Of a stretch of 64,000 bases of DNA, positions 49,763 through 58,107 are shown in pieces. Origin of the DNA: JADGOV01 sp963814355 (GTDB taxonomy: Bacteria; Actinomycetota; Actinomycetes; JADGOV01); assembly GCA_963814355.1 (NCBI GenBank), contig CAWFCZ010000018.1, positions 1,204,738 through 1,268,737 of the forward strand, read 5' to 3'. Under the pieces are notes generated by a model, which ran no database searches, was not told the origin of the DNA, and saw only the letters and a program-made list of their open reading frames with translations. Each line of letters begins with the position of its first letter. Positions within the stretch are counted from its first letter, which is position 1. The position numbers and the translations under genes are program-made.

Positions 49763-50418
49763 GTCCGGGCCTCCTGCAGATCGGCGGGCTGGTAGTAGTC
49801 CTCGAGTATCTGACGCAACCGCGCGCGTCCACGGTGCAGCAGGACCCGCTGGTTGGCCGAATTTACGTCCAACGCCTCGCACACCTCTTCGGCGGAGAGC
49901 CCGTGCACGTCACGCAAACCGACGACGGCCCGCTGGCGGGCGGGCAGCTGGTCCAGCGCGCGGCCGAGCAGCGACCGGATCTCGGCGGAGAGGACGGCGG
50001 CCTCCGGCCCCCACGCCCGCGGTGCACCGGCCTGCGTCCAGCCGCCGGCCCACTTCTCCCCCGGCCCGCGGAACCGGTCCGGATCGACGGTCGGCCCGAT
50101 CCCGTCGTCTTCCGGATGTGACCACGGAACCATCCGGCGATCCCGAGCGCCCTGCCGCCGGGCCACGTTCATGAGGATGCGGAACGTCCAGGTCCGCAGC
50201 GACGAGCGCCCCTGGAAGCTGTCCAATCCGCGGACGACCGCCAGCCAGGTCTCCTGCACCGCCTCCTCAGCCGCGGCGTGGCCCGACACGATCGTCCTAG
50301 CCACATGCAGCATGGACGGTGACCAGGCCCGCACGATTCCGGCAAAGGCCGCCGAGTCGCCACTCCGTAGCCGAGCAACCAGATCGTCGCCTTCTGGTGG
50401 GCACTCCATGGCGACCAT
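49759..50418 (-). CDS. ECF-type RNA polymerase sigma factor
   Basis: A 219-residue sigma-70 family ECF factor. Region 2 (AFAGIVRAWSPSMLHVARTIVSGHAAAEEAVQETWLAVVRGLDSFQGRSSLRTWTFRILMN) and region 4 (LDQLPARQRAVVGLRDVHGLSAEEVCEALDVNSANQRVLLHRGRARLR) are both complete. ATG 50418 is used; ATG 50409, better spaced from AAAGGTGG, is possible. It forms an operon with the ZAS anti-sigma factor. It is divergent from the glycine-rich secreted protein gene at 50617, a possible regulon member. Confidence 0.93.
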   Translation of the reverse strand: MVAMECPPEGDDLVARLRSGDSAAFAGIVRAWSPSMLHVARTIVSGHAAAEEAVQETWLAVVRGLDSFQGRSSLRTWTFRILMNVARRQGARDRRMVPWSHPEDDGIGPTVDPDRFRGPGEKWAGGWTQAGAPRAWGPEAAVLSAEIRSLLGRALDQLPARQRAVVGLRDVHGLSAEEVCEALDVNSANQRVLLHRGRARLRQILEDYYQPADLQEART

Positions 50419-50616
50419 CCACCTTTCCCCCGGCGTGGCAATGCCGAGGACCCGGGCCCGCTCGAAGGTGGCTTGCTTGACCTCGAGAACACGCTCGTCA
50501 CTGTAACGCCGTGGTCGCTGGCTGCACAGAGTTGCTGACGGCGCCGACTTCTCCGGCTGCTGTCGGTCATCGAATGGCCCACGACGACGTGGCCATCCCA
50601 CTGCCAGGAGGTTTCC

Positions 50617-52218
50617 ATGTCCATCCGACCGCGCCCGCTCACCGCGGCCGTCCCCGCACTCGTCGCGGCCGCGCTCGCACTTCCGGCGGGCAGTACGCCG
50701 GCGTCCCACGCGGCGCTACCAGCTACCGCGCCGTCAACGACCCAAACCCACACGTACGCCTACACCGGCGGTCCGCAGTACTTCACGGTCCCACGCAACG
50801 TCGTGGCGCTGACCATCACCGCTGATGGCGCGTCCGGCGGTAACGGCCAGCAATTCCCGATCAACACTCCGGCCGGTCCCGGCGGCCTGGGTGGCCGGGT
50901 CACCGAAACAATCCCAGCCTACGGCGGCGAGTCCTTGCAGATCAACGTGGGGGGCCGAGGGCAAGATGCCGGCGATCCGTACGGGGCTGGCGTCGGCGGC
51001 AGCGCTGGGGGTGGCGCGTCCAACGGCGGCACCGGCGGGTACGGCGACGGAAACGACACGACATTCGGCGGCAGCGGAGGAGGAGGCGGCGCCGCCAGCG
51101 AGGTCGACATCGCCGGCAACCCGGTGACCGGCACCGACACCCGCCCGGTCGCGGTGGCCGGAGGCGGTGGCGGCGGCGGGGGAACCGGCCCCATCGTCCT
51201 GTACTACGGCGGGCCGGGCGGTACCGGCGGCCATCCGGCCGGTGGTGGTACCGGCGGCACCGGGCCGGGCGCGGGCGGCGGCGGCACCGGCGGCGGCAGC
51301 GGCAACCCCTACGGCGACAACGGCGGCAGCGCTCCGACGTTCAGCCAGGGCGGCGGCGGGGGTGGCGGCGGCGGGGGTTACAACCCGGCCGGTGGAGGTG
51401 CGGGCACCGGCGGCTCAGCCGGACGCGCCGGAGCCGGCGGGGGTGGCGGTGCGGGTGGCGGACTGTCCTTCGCCGCCTTCCCCGGCGCCTCCTACGGGCA
51501 GGCGCCGGCCGCGGGCGACGGCACCGTCACGCTGTCCTGGGTGCCGCTCACTGTCTCCGACACGGTCACCGCGAGCCCCAACCCGGTCGCGGCCGGCCAC
51601 ACCGTCACCATCACCGACACCGCAACGTGGAGCAGCCCGAACGGGCCGGCGCCGACCGGCACGGTCACCTTCTACGCCGCCCTGCCGGCGGGCCCGCGAT
51701 CGCTCGGTACGGCCGCGCTGACCGCGTCGGGCGCCGCGACCTCGACCGCTCGGGTCACCACCAGCACGCTGCCGGCCGGGCGCGTCGGGCTGTACGCGGT
51801 GTACGCCGGTGATGCCACCTACTTCTCCGACACCAGCCCCACCGTGTTCGAGACCGTCACCACCGGGTCGGCGAGCGCCACCGTGACGCCCACCGGGCTC
51901 GACTTCGGCCGGCATCCGGTCGGCTCGACGTCAACGAAGTCGGTGACTGTGACCAGTAAGGGCGGTGCCCCGCTCACTGTCCGCCGCGTCACGGCGGGTG
52001 GCTCCGGATTCAGCGTCGGAACAAGCCGGTGCACCGGGCAGACCCTGACGCCGGGGCAGACCTGCACGGTCTCGATCCGGTTCAAGCCCACCCTCGCGGG
52101 GACCGCACGCGGTCAACTTGCCATCGCCGACAACGCCGACTCGTCGCCGCTGCTGGTACCGCTGTCCGGGACCGGCGTCCGGCCGGCCGCGACCGACCGG
52201 TCGGACCCGACCGGCTGA
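50617..52218 (+). CDS. Secreted glycine-rich surface protein with Ig-like and choice-of-anchor-D domains
   Basis: A 533-residue exported protein. A signal peptide (LTAAVPALVAAALALPAG) is followed by about 50 residues of a beta-rich segment. A glycine-rich low-complexity block (about 110-290) consists of GGxGG and poly-G. An Ig-like domain (about 310-410) with TVTASPNPVAAGHTVTITDTATW follows, then a choice-of-anchor D-type domain (about 420-520) with LDFGRHPVGSTSTKSVTV and LTPGQTCTVSIRFKPTLAG. ATG 50617 has AGGAGG behind it. A Gly-rich block like this may form a flexible or adhesive coat. Confidence 0.85.
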   Translation: MSIRPRPLTAAVPALVAAALALPAGSTPASHAALPATAPSTTQTHTYAYTGGPQYFTVPRNVVALTITADGASGGNGQQFPINTPAGPGGLGGRVTETIPAYGGESLQINVGGRGQDAGDPYGAGVGGSAGGGASNGGTGGYGDGNDTTFGGSGGGGGAASEVDIAGNPVTGTDTRPVAVAGGGGGGGGTGPIVLYYGGPGGTGGHPAGGGTGGTGPGAGGGGTGGGSGNPYGDNGGSAPTFSQGGGGGGGGGGYNPAGGGAGTGGSAGRAGAGGGGGAGGGLSFAAFPGASYGQAPAAGDGTVTLSWVPLTVSDTVTASPNPVAAGHTVTITDTATWSSPNGPAPTGTVTFYAALPAGPRSLGTAALTASGAATSTARVTTSTLPAGRVGLYAVYAGDATYFSDTSPTVFETVTTGSASATVTPTGLDFGRHPVGSTSTKSVTVTSKGGAPLTVRRVTAGGSGFSVGTSRCTGQTLTPGQTCTVSIRFKPTLAGTARGQLAIADNADSSPLLVPLSGTGVRPAATDRSDPTG

Positions 52219-52232
52219 GCCGGGTAGGGCCT

Positions 52233-52271
52233 GCGACGCGGGCGCCCCGAATCTCGGGGCGCCCGCGTCGC
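52233..52271. terminator. Rho-independent-type hairpin terminator
   Basis: A perfect 18-bp stem (52233-52250 and 52254-52271) closes an ATC loop. It lies 14 bases after the stop of the secreted protein gene and 26 bases before the convergent yceI stop. No T-run is present, as is usual in this GC range. Confidence 0.8.
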
Positions 52272-52296
52272 CGCGTCAACCTGCCGCGCCTCCGAC

Positions 52297-52869
52297 TCAG
52301 GCCCCGTCCACCTTGATCGCGGAGACCTCGAACTCCAGGTCGATCTTCTCCGAAACCATCACGCCGCCGGTCTCCAGCACCGCGTTGAAGTTCACCCCGA
52401 AGTCGCTGCGGTTGAGGTTTGCCCTGCCTTCGAACCCGACCCGCGTGTTGCCGTAGAGGTCCTTGGCCGATCCGGTGTACTCGAAGTCCACGGTGACCCG
52501 CTTGGTGACACCCTTGATCGTCAGGTCGCCGACCAACGTGACGTTCTCCGAGTCGATCGGCTCCACGCCGGTGGAGACGAAGGTGATCTGCGGGAAGTCC
52601 GGCGCGTTGAAGAAGTCGTTGGTGCGCAGGTGATCATCCCGCTGGGAATTCCGGGTGTCGACACTGGCGACCTGGATCGTGACTTCGGCGGTGGAACGCG
52701 CCGGGTTCTCGAAGTCGAGGTACGCCTTTCCGGCAAAGGTATTGAAACCGCCCCGCACTTTTGTGATCATGGCGTGCCGCGCGACGAAGCCGATCCTGGT
52801 GTGCGACGGATCGATCACGTAGTCGCCGGTGAGCGCGGCTGATGCTGTGGCGAGCGTAGAACTGGTCAT
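52297..52869 (-). CDS. YceI-family lipocalin-like protein
   Basis: A 190-residue protein with the YceI fold, which binds isoprenoid or other hydrophobic ligands. Landmarks are YVIDPSHTRIGFVARHAMITKVRG, then STAEVTIQVASVDTRNSQRDDHLRTNDFFNAPDFP, ITFVSTGVE and RSDFGVNFN. The start is ATG 52869 behind AGGAG; the longer open frame is not supported. It has no signal peptide, so it is cytosolic here. It is divergent from the MarR gene across two palindromes that probably control both. Confidence 0.92.
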   Translation of the reverse strand: MTSSTLATASAALTGDYVIDPSHTRIGFVARHAMITKVRGGFNTFAGKAYLDFENPARSTAEVTIQVASVDTRNSQRDDHLRTNDFFNAPDFPQITFVSTGVEPIDSENVTLVGDLTIKGVTKRVTVDFEYTGSAKDLYGNTRVGFEGRANLNRSDFGVNFNAVLETGGVMVSEKIDLEFEVSAIKVDGA

Positions 52870-52914
52870 CTGGACTCCTCGAAGTCTCTGGGCGCCGGTC
52901 GGACGCCAGGTTGC

Positions 52915-52961
52915 TGATGTATCAACATCACACCACACTCGATGCTGATGCGTCAACATCC
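52915..52961. promoter_or_regulatory. Twin operator sites between yceI and marR-type genes
   Basis: Site 1 is TGATGT-ATCA-ACATCA (52915-52930), a perfect palindrome. Site 2 is TGATGC-GTCA-ACATCC (52946-52961), the same palindrome with two arm changes. Centres are 31 bp apart, three helical turns. Location in a 111-bp divergent promoter suggests binding of the MarR protein. Confidence 0.65.
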
Positions 52962-52980
52962 CGTCGGGTAGACTCGCAAC

Positions 52981-53472
52981 GTGGAGCCGAAGTGGTTGGA
53001 CCAGCGCGAGGCCCGGCTGTGGCGATCGTTCCTGGAGATGCGCCGGGACCTGGACTTCGTCATTGAACGTCACCTCGGCAGCGCCGGCCTCTCCACCGCG
53101 GACTACCAGCTTCTGGTCCCACTCTCCGAAGCGCCGGAGTCCGAATTGCGGGCGCGAGATCTCGGCCGGGAGATCGGCTGGGGCCGCAGTCGACTCTCCC
53201 ACCAGTTGCGGCGGATGGAGCAGCGCGGTCTTCTCAGCCGGCGGGACTGCCCGACGGATGCCCGCGGCACGATGATCGCGCTCACGCCGGCCGGACGCGT
53301 GGCCGTCGAAGCCGCCGCGCCGGGGCATGTCTCCACCGTCCGACGCCACTTCATTGACCTGCTCAGCCCGGCGGAGATCGACATGCTCACCGCCGTGGCC
53401 AGCCGCGTCGGAAATTCCATCACCGACCGAGGTCCCGGCGGGGCCTGTGACGGTCAGGGTGGCAGCGACTGA
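52981..53472 (+). CDS. MarR-family transcriptional regulator
   Basis: A 163-residue MarR protein. The core is DYQLLVPLSEAPESELRARDLGREIGWGRSRLSHQLRRMEQRGLL with wing RDCPTDARGTMIALTPAG. It has GTG 52981 as start and is divergent from yceI with 111 bases between starts. The pair is common in actinobacteria. By position it should repress itself and yceI through the two palindromes. Ligand unknown. Confidence 0.92.
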   Translation: MEPKWLDQREARLWRSFLEMRRDLDFVIERHLGSAGLSTADYQLLVPLSEAPESELRARDLGREIGWGRSRLSHQLRRMEQRGLLSRRDCPTDARGTMIALTPAGRVAVEAAAPGHVSTVRRHFIDLLSPAEIDMLTAVASRVGNSITDRGPGGACDGQGGSD

Positions 53473-53558
53473 GGGTGTGCCCACACCTCGCCGACGCCGG
53501 AAGGTCGCACGACGTCAAGGAAGACGTACAGTACGGATCGCTTCACCCGCGACCGGAT

Positions 53559-53896
53559 TCATGGCATGGGAACGCCCCCTTGTGCGACGGAGGGATCGGC
53601 CATCGCCTTCAACGTCACCCCGAGACCGTAGGTCACGAACGTCCCCTCCGGTACGAGTTCGAACACGACGGACCCGGTCCGCCGTTGTTCCGGCAGGAGC
53701 GATGCCAGTTTCTTCGTGACCGAGCCGACGTCGAACGAACCCGGCGGGTGCACGACCGCCCCGCGTGGCAAGAAACGGTGGCCGGCGGGATCGGTGCGAC
53801 GAGGGACAGCACGCCGCTGGCCTTCCAGACCTGGTCCGAGGTGAGGCCGGGCGCTGGTCCACCGGGCAGGGTCGGGCGAAAACGGTGCGGCTTCAT
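53559..53896 (-). pseudogene. Frameshifted conserved protein, about 112 residues
   Basis: ATG 53896 lies behind GGAG (GGAGATGCG). The first frame reads KPHRFRPTLPGGPAPGLTSD followed by QVWKASGVLSLVAPIPPATV; the second frame, after about 53770, reads FLPRGAVVHPPGSFDVGS followed by VTKKLASLLPEQRRTGSVVFELVPEGTFVTYGLGVTLKAM, to a stop at 53559. Joined, they make one continuous protein-like sequence. A single-base change near 53767-53775 (AAGAAACGG) accounts for the break. I cannot name the family. A sequencing error is possible. Confidence 0.55.
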
Positions 53897-54375
53897 AACG
53901 CATCTCCTTCGGTGTACGGCTGGGCCGCCCAGCACCGATGCGCCGCGACTGCCGTCCTGTCCGGTGACATATGGGTGAGCGACGCGGCCTCAACGCCGCC
54001 GGCACGGGTGGAGGACGACGTGGTGTTCGACACCAGCACCGGACATGAGTCTGCCCAACTCGTGATCGCCGTGAACGATCCGCCTTGTCGCCTCATGCGT
54101 CGGTGGGTCTCGCCGCACAGGCATGATTCCGGCGCACAGCGGGGCGAGTTCACCTTACGCAACGTCGCCTTACGCGAGCTGAGGATCGGGACGCAGACCG
54201 CCCAAATCGTCACCCGCTCGAGACGTTCACCACACGCTGGCAGCGGTGTCGGGCTCGACGGCTCGCGCTGATCGAGCGTTGGCGTCACCACAGGGCCACA
54301 ATCCTCTACCGGCGGCCCGCGCTCGGGCGTAGGACTAAGTCAGGTGGCGTGTGCCCTACTACGCGGGAGGCGACC
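53897..54375. other. Intergenic region
   Basis: About 480 bases with no supported gene. Frames on either strand lack start signals and domains. A TAGGACTAAGTCAGG sequence at 54331-54345 looks faintly like a DosR core but is one base short in the spacer and lacks the outer guanines, so I did not call it. Confidence 0.35.
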
Positions 54376-54555
54376 ATGAACAGTCGCGAAAGTGCCGCCG
54401 CACAAGGACAGTCCCTCAAGGCCGCGAGTCAGCGAGCGATCAACGAGAAGAGCGACGCACAGCTGGGACGCTATCTGGGCCTGGCCCGCTTCAGGGTGCT
54501 CGCAGGTGTCGGTGACAAGCGCGAAAGCGCGCCGAAGGGTTCCGACGGCCACTGA
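54376..54555 (+). CDS. Small conserved-looking protein, unknown function
   Basis: A 59-residue protein starting at ATG 54376 behind GGGAGG (7 bases spacing), the best reason to believe in it. The composition is helical and polar (SLKAASQRAINEKSDAQLGRYLGLARFRVLAG), with a basic C-terminus. I recognise no family. It lies apart from any operon. Confidence 0.5.
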   Translation: MNSRESAAAQGQSLKAASQRAINEKSDAQLGRYLGLARFRVLAGVGDKRESAPKGSDGH

Positions 54556-54672
54556 CGCCGAGCACCCGGCTTCGGGCTGCGCTTCTAGCCAACCCTTTGC
54601 ATTCCCGCCTTTCGCCATCTCAACACCGGGAGGCCGTGTGACGCAACCTTGCCGCTGGTTCGGACTTCACTG

Positions 54673-54687
54673 GTTAGCGTGGCTAAC
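54673..54687. promoter_or_regulatory. Palindrome upstream of small helical gene
   Basis: GTTAGC-GTG-GCTAAC is a perfect inverted repeat, 18 bases ahead of ATG 54705. Its location suggests an operator, perhaps autoregulatory. Confidence 0.4.
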
Positions 54688-54704
54688 GTGAGCAGGAGGA
54701 CGTA

Positions 54705-54989
54705 ATGATCGAGAGCATGGGGCTTGAAACGCTTGCCGATGTGGATCTCACGCCAGATGAGCAGCGGGCGCTCGCGCTTACGCAGGAATTGGCTGACACG
54801 TTCGGCAGAATAGTCGGATGGGGGGCCACGCGTCAGCGCGACCTCGGGGAGATGCACGCCAAACTGCGCGACATTCAGCGCGCCGTCATGGCTCAGGCCC
54901 TTGCAAGGGCTTATCCCGACCGCTTCGCGCTGCTCGGCAACCGTAGCGCGCGGGAGGACAGGATGATGTCGGCGGCGGTTGGGATCTAG
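54705..54989 (+). CDS. Small helical protein, unknown function
   Basis: A 94-residue protein beginning at ATG 54705 after AGGAGG with 5-base spacing. It is predicted to be almost all helix: DLTPDEQRALALTQELADTFGRIVGWGATRQRDLGEMHAKLRDIQRAVMAQALARAYP. It has no cysteines, no signal peptide and no recognised family. The dyad GTTAGC/GCTAAC just upstream may control it. Confidence 0.6.
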   Translation: MIESMGLETLADVDLTPDEQRALALTQELADTFGRIVGWGATRQRDLGEMHAKLRDIQRAVMAQALARAYPDRFALLGNRSAREDRMMSAAVGI

Positions 54990-55485
54990 CGCACCGTCCA
55001 CCACAGTTCCGGATCGTCGAGGGGTGGGCTGTTTCGCCACGAATCGAGGTCGTCACGAGTCGGGCACCTTGCAATCGGAAACGGATTTGGTCCACAGCGG
55101 GTACCCGAAACTGAACGGCGCCGGCGGCGAGCACGCGGAACGCCTGCCGGTAGGTGGCGAGCAGGAACGCGGCCATCCGGCTTCTCGGTAAGGCACGCTT
55201 CGCGTCGTGTTCTCCAGAGCTGTCGAGCGGGGGACCTACGGCCCTTCAAACCTCACAGCGCCGAGATATAGCCTTGATTCAGGACCGGTCTTCGTCGAGT
55301 TGGTCCGACGCTGGTGGCGTGAGGAGGTGTCCGACGTGATGGTGGCGGTCGATAGAGTCCGGGCCTGGCACTCACTGCCCCGCTGAGCCAGGCCCTTGCG
55401 TTTTCTCGTCTACGCCGGCGCGCCTACTGATTGACATAGCGGCTGGGTACCCGCGCACTGACGCGCCCTGTAGTGCCTATGGGAG
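54990..55485. other. Intergenic region
   Basis: Almost 500 bases without a supported gene. TTGACA at 55431 could be a -35 element for the DUF4389 gene, but the -10 expected about 17 bases later is not obvious. A 15-codon plus-strand frame at about 55339 has AGGAGG upstream (leader peptide possible). Otherwise nothing seen. Confidence 0.35.
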
Positions 55486-56919
55486 ATGAATCACGTGGCT
55501 TCCGCCACTGCATATCCAGTAAGGGCTGGGTATCCGGTAAGGGTCGACGCATCGCTCGATCTGCCACTGTCTCGTTGGTTGTGGGTGGTCAAGTGGCTGC
55601 TCGTCCTTCCGCACTATCTCGTCCTGGCCGTGCTGTGGCTCGCCTTCGCACTGCTCAGCGTGGTGGCGTTCTTTGGAATCCTGTTCACCGGCCGCTACCC
55701 GCGGTCGATCTTCGAGTTCAACGTCGGCGTGCTGCGGTGGAGTTGGCGCGTGGCCCACTACACCTACGGCGCACTCGGAACCGACAAGTATCCGCCGTTC
55801 ACCCTGGCCGAGGTGCCGGACTATCCCGCGCACTTCGACGTCACCTATCCGCAGCACCTGTCCCGCGGCTTGGTGTTAGTGAAGTGGTGGCTGCTCGCGC
55901 TACCGCACTACCTTATCGTCGGGTTCTTCCTCGGTGGCGGGTCGTGGCTGGCGGTACGCGGTGAGTCCGCGGGCTGGGGCTGGAGCGGCGGGCTGATCGG
56001 CATCCTGGTCTTGGTTGCCGGAGTCGTGCTCGCGGTTACCGGACGCTATCCGCGCCCGATCTACGACTTCGTGTTGGGCATGAACCGCTGGGTGCTGCGG
56101 GTGGCCGCGTATGCCGCGCTGATGACCGACCAGTACCCGCCGTTCCGGTTGGACACCGGTGGGAGCGAGCCGGGGAGCACGCTGACGCCGCCGCAAACGC
56201 CGCCGACTGATGCCGGCAGCGCGCTGCCGCCGCGGCCGGTGTCAGGGTCTGGCGCCGTGGGGTGGACCGCGCCGCGCATCGTGACGGTGGTTGTGGGGGC
56301 GTTGCTGGCGGTGACCGCCTCCGGCCTGCTGTTCGGTGGCGGTGCAGCACTGTGGGCCGACCGGGTGCAGCGCGACGGCGGCTACGTGACATCACCGACG
56401 GCCACCCTTGATACCAGTGGTTACGCGCTGACCAGCACGGTCATCGACGTGCACATCGACGGCGTGGCATTCGCCAGATCGATATTGGGGGACGCCCGGG
56501 TCCGGGTCACCTCCGCCGATCCCGCCAAGGCGGTTTTCGTCGGCATCGCTCCGCAGGCGGCGGCGGAGGGATACCTGAGTGGCGTGCACTATGCGACCGT
56601 GACGGATCTCTCCCGGCGCATCACGTATCGGGACCACCAGGGTTCGGCGCCGGCGACTTCGCCGGCGTCCGCCGGGATCTGGGCAGAGAGGGTGAGCGGC
56701 GTCGGCACGCAGGCGCTGATCTGGCCGGTGCAAAGCGGTCGTTGGACCATTGTTGCGATGAACGCGGACGCCTCCCCGGGGGTCAGCGTGCGCACGGACA
56801 TCGGCGCCACAGCGCCGTCCCTGGCACCGCTCGCCGCGGGGCTACTCATCGGCGGGGGGCTTCTGCTGGCCGGCAGCGTGATGCTGATTCTCCTCCCGGT
56901 CCGACGGGCCTCTCGGTGA
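55486..56919 (+). CDS. DUF4389 membrane protein, duplicated domain
   Basis: A 477-residue protein. Two DUF4389 domains of about 90 residues are evident: one with WLWVVKWLLVLPHYLVLAVLWL...FFGILFTGRYPRSIFEFNVGVLRWSWRV, and a second with VKWWLLALPHYLIVGFFLGG...VTGRYPRPIYDFVLGMNRWVLRV. A third hydrophobic region (about 268-295) precedes an extracellular beta-rich domain and a final helix (about 445-470). The RYPRSIF/RYPRPIY motif pair is diagnostic. The start is ATG 55486, although GTG 55495 has better spacing from GGGAG. Function is unknown. Confidence 0.88.
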   Translation: MNHVASATAYPVRAGYPVRVDASLDLPLSRWLWVVKWLLVLPHYLVLAVLWLAFALLSVVAFFGILFTGRYPRSIFEFNVGVLRWSWRVAHYTYGALGTDKYPPFTLAEVPDYPAHFDVTYPQHLSRGLVLVKWWLLALPHYLIVGFFLGGGSWLAVRGESAGWGWSGGLIGILVLVAGVVLAVTGRYPRPIYDFVLGMNRWVLRVAAYAALMTDQYPPFRLDTGGSEPGSTLTPPQTPPTDAGSALPPRPVSGSGAVGWTAPRIVTVVVGALLAVTASGLLFGGGAALWADRVQRDGGYVTSPTATLDTSGYALTSTVIDVHIDGVAFARSILGDARVRVTSADPAKAVFVGIAPQAAAEGYLSGVHYATVTDLSRRITYRDHQGSAPATSPASAGIWAERVSGVGTQALIWPVQSGRWTIVAMNADASPGVSVRTDIGATAPSLAPLAAGLLIGGGLLLAGSVMLILLPVRRASR

Positions 56920-56964
56920 ATCGCACCGGTGCCACTCGGGGCCGAACGCCGCCGAGTCAGCCAA

Positions 56965-57381
56965 GTTCCCCGTGCTCACCGAGGGCTGTGCACGTGCGAC
57001 CAGGAGAGACCTGCTGCGGGGCACCGGCGTCCGGGTCGACATCGAGCACGTCGTGGTGACGGGTCACCCGGCGCGCGGGCTGGTCGAACTGTCCAGGTCG
57101 TCGTCGTCCGGGAGACGCACTGAGCTGAGTGCTGCACGGCAGTGCCTCAGCCCGGACGTTGCCCTGGCGTCGCACGCGCCACCGTTGATCGAAGGGAAGA
57201 GCGAATGTGACATCACGGTGGCATTGCCCAGCGGAGGCAGTCATGAAGGCAGCCGTGGTACCCGAACTGACGGCGCACCTGGACAGCCGCGACACGCTGA
57301 GTCACGGACCGATATGCAGCAGCCGATCAAGGAGCACATCCACGCACCGGCGGCTGTCGGGTCGCTCGGGGCCGCAGTAGT
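56965..57381 (+). pseudogene. Decayed universal stress protein and start of a zinc alcohol dehydrogenase
   Basis: The first part (about 56985-57105) reads LTEGCARATRRDLLRGTGVRVDIEHVVVTGHPARGLVELS. This resembles the end of a UspA half-domain before the ATP loop (x-HPARxLVExS), but the following VVGSRG...LLGSVS part is lost. The second part begins at ATG 57243 behind GGAGG with MKAAVVPEL, as in AdhP-type dehydrogenases, then turns into unrelated sequence and stops at 57381. Both seem to be relics; the match lengths are short. Confidence 0.35.
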
Positions 57382-57402
57382 TCACCGAAGAGGGAGAGAG
57401 AA

Positions 57403-57960
57403 ATGGCCAGTTCCGTGACGGCATCGACGCACCGCGATGACAACGATGAGCGTGGCAGATCCGGGGTGCGCGAGCCACTCCTGGCCCGCGACGTCATGTC
57501 GACCGACTTGCTGACCGTCGCCGCTCAGGACGGGATGCTGCTGACCTGGGAACTGATGACCCAGGCCGGTGTCCATCACGTACCCGTCCTCGACTCCGGC
57601 CGCTGCGTGGGACTGGTCGACGCCGTCACCCTCGCCCTGGAATGTGTCCGAGATCCACTCGGCCACCATCACCGGCTCGTGCGTGAGGTCGTGCCAACGT
57701 CCACTCCGCAGGTCTCCGACGACACCCCCGTGGAGGACGTCGCCCACCACCTGCTCGCGTCCCGGGCCACCGCGGTCCTGGTATCGAACGCGCAAAAGCA
57801 ACTTGTCGGTCTCATCACCGTCCACGACCTGCTGAAGGTCCTCGCCAACGAGACCAAGCGCGGCTCGAGGAAGGAAACCATCCCTGCCACCACCACCACG
57901 ACACTGTTCCGGCTGACCCCGCTGTTGCCCTGCGTCGTTGACGTACCCAGCTCGGACTGA
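57403..57960 (+). CDS. CBS-domain protein
   Basis: A 185-residue protein made almost entirely of two CBS motifs. The first is LLARDVMSTDLLTVAAQDGMLLTWELMTQAGVHHVPVLDSGRCVGLVDAV. The second is VREVVPTSTPQVSDDTPVEDVAHHLLASRATAVLVSNAQKQLVGLITVHDLLKVLA. Single CBS-pair proteins bind adenosine nucleotides and, in actinobacteria, are typical members of hypoxia/DosR-type regulons. ATG 57403 follows AGGGAGAGAG. It is divergent in role but adjacent to a broken split-barrel flavoprotein. Confidence 0.9.
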   Translation: MASSVTASTHRDDNDERGRSGVREPLLARDVMSTDLLTVAAQDGMLLTWELMTQAGVHHVPVLDSGRCVGLVDAVTLALECVRDPLGHHHRLVREVVPTSTPQVSDDTPVEDVAHHLLASRATAVLVSNAQKQLVGLITVHDLLKVLANETKRGSRKETIPATTTTTLFRLTPLLPCVVDVPSSD

Positions 57961-58107
57961 CGCACGGTCACGAACGCCTGGAAAGGGCGGCTGGGGCGTG
58001 ACCAGCCGCTGGGACGAGAAGCTGGGATCCACCGAGGAAAGCCCAGGCCCAAGCGCTTGGCTTAGTGTGCGTCCCCGTGAGAAGTCCGGCAGCGTCGCAG
58101 TCCGGTC

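Noticed and set aside
54331..54345. TAGGACTAAGTCAGG as a DosR box
   Set aside because: The spacer is one base short and the outer guanines are absent.
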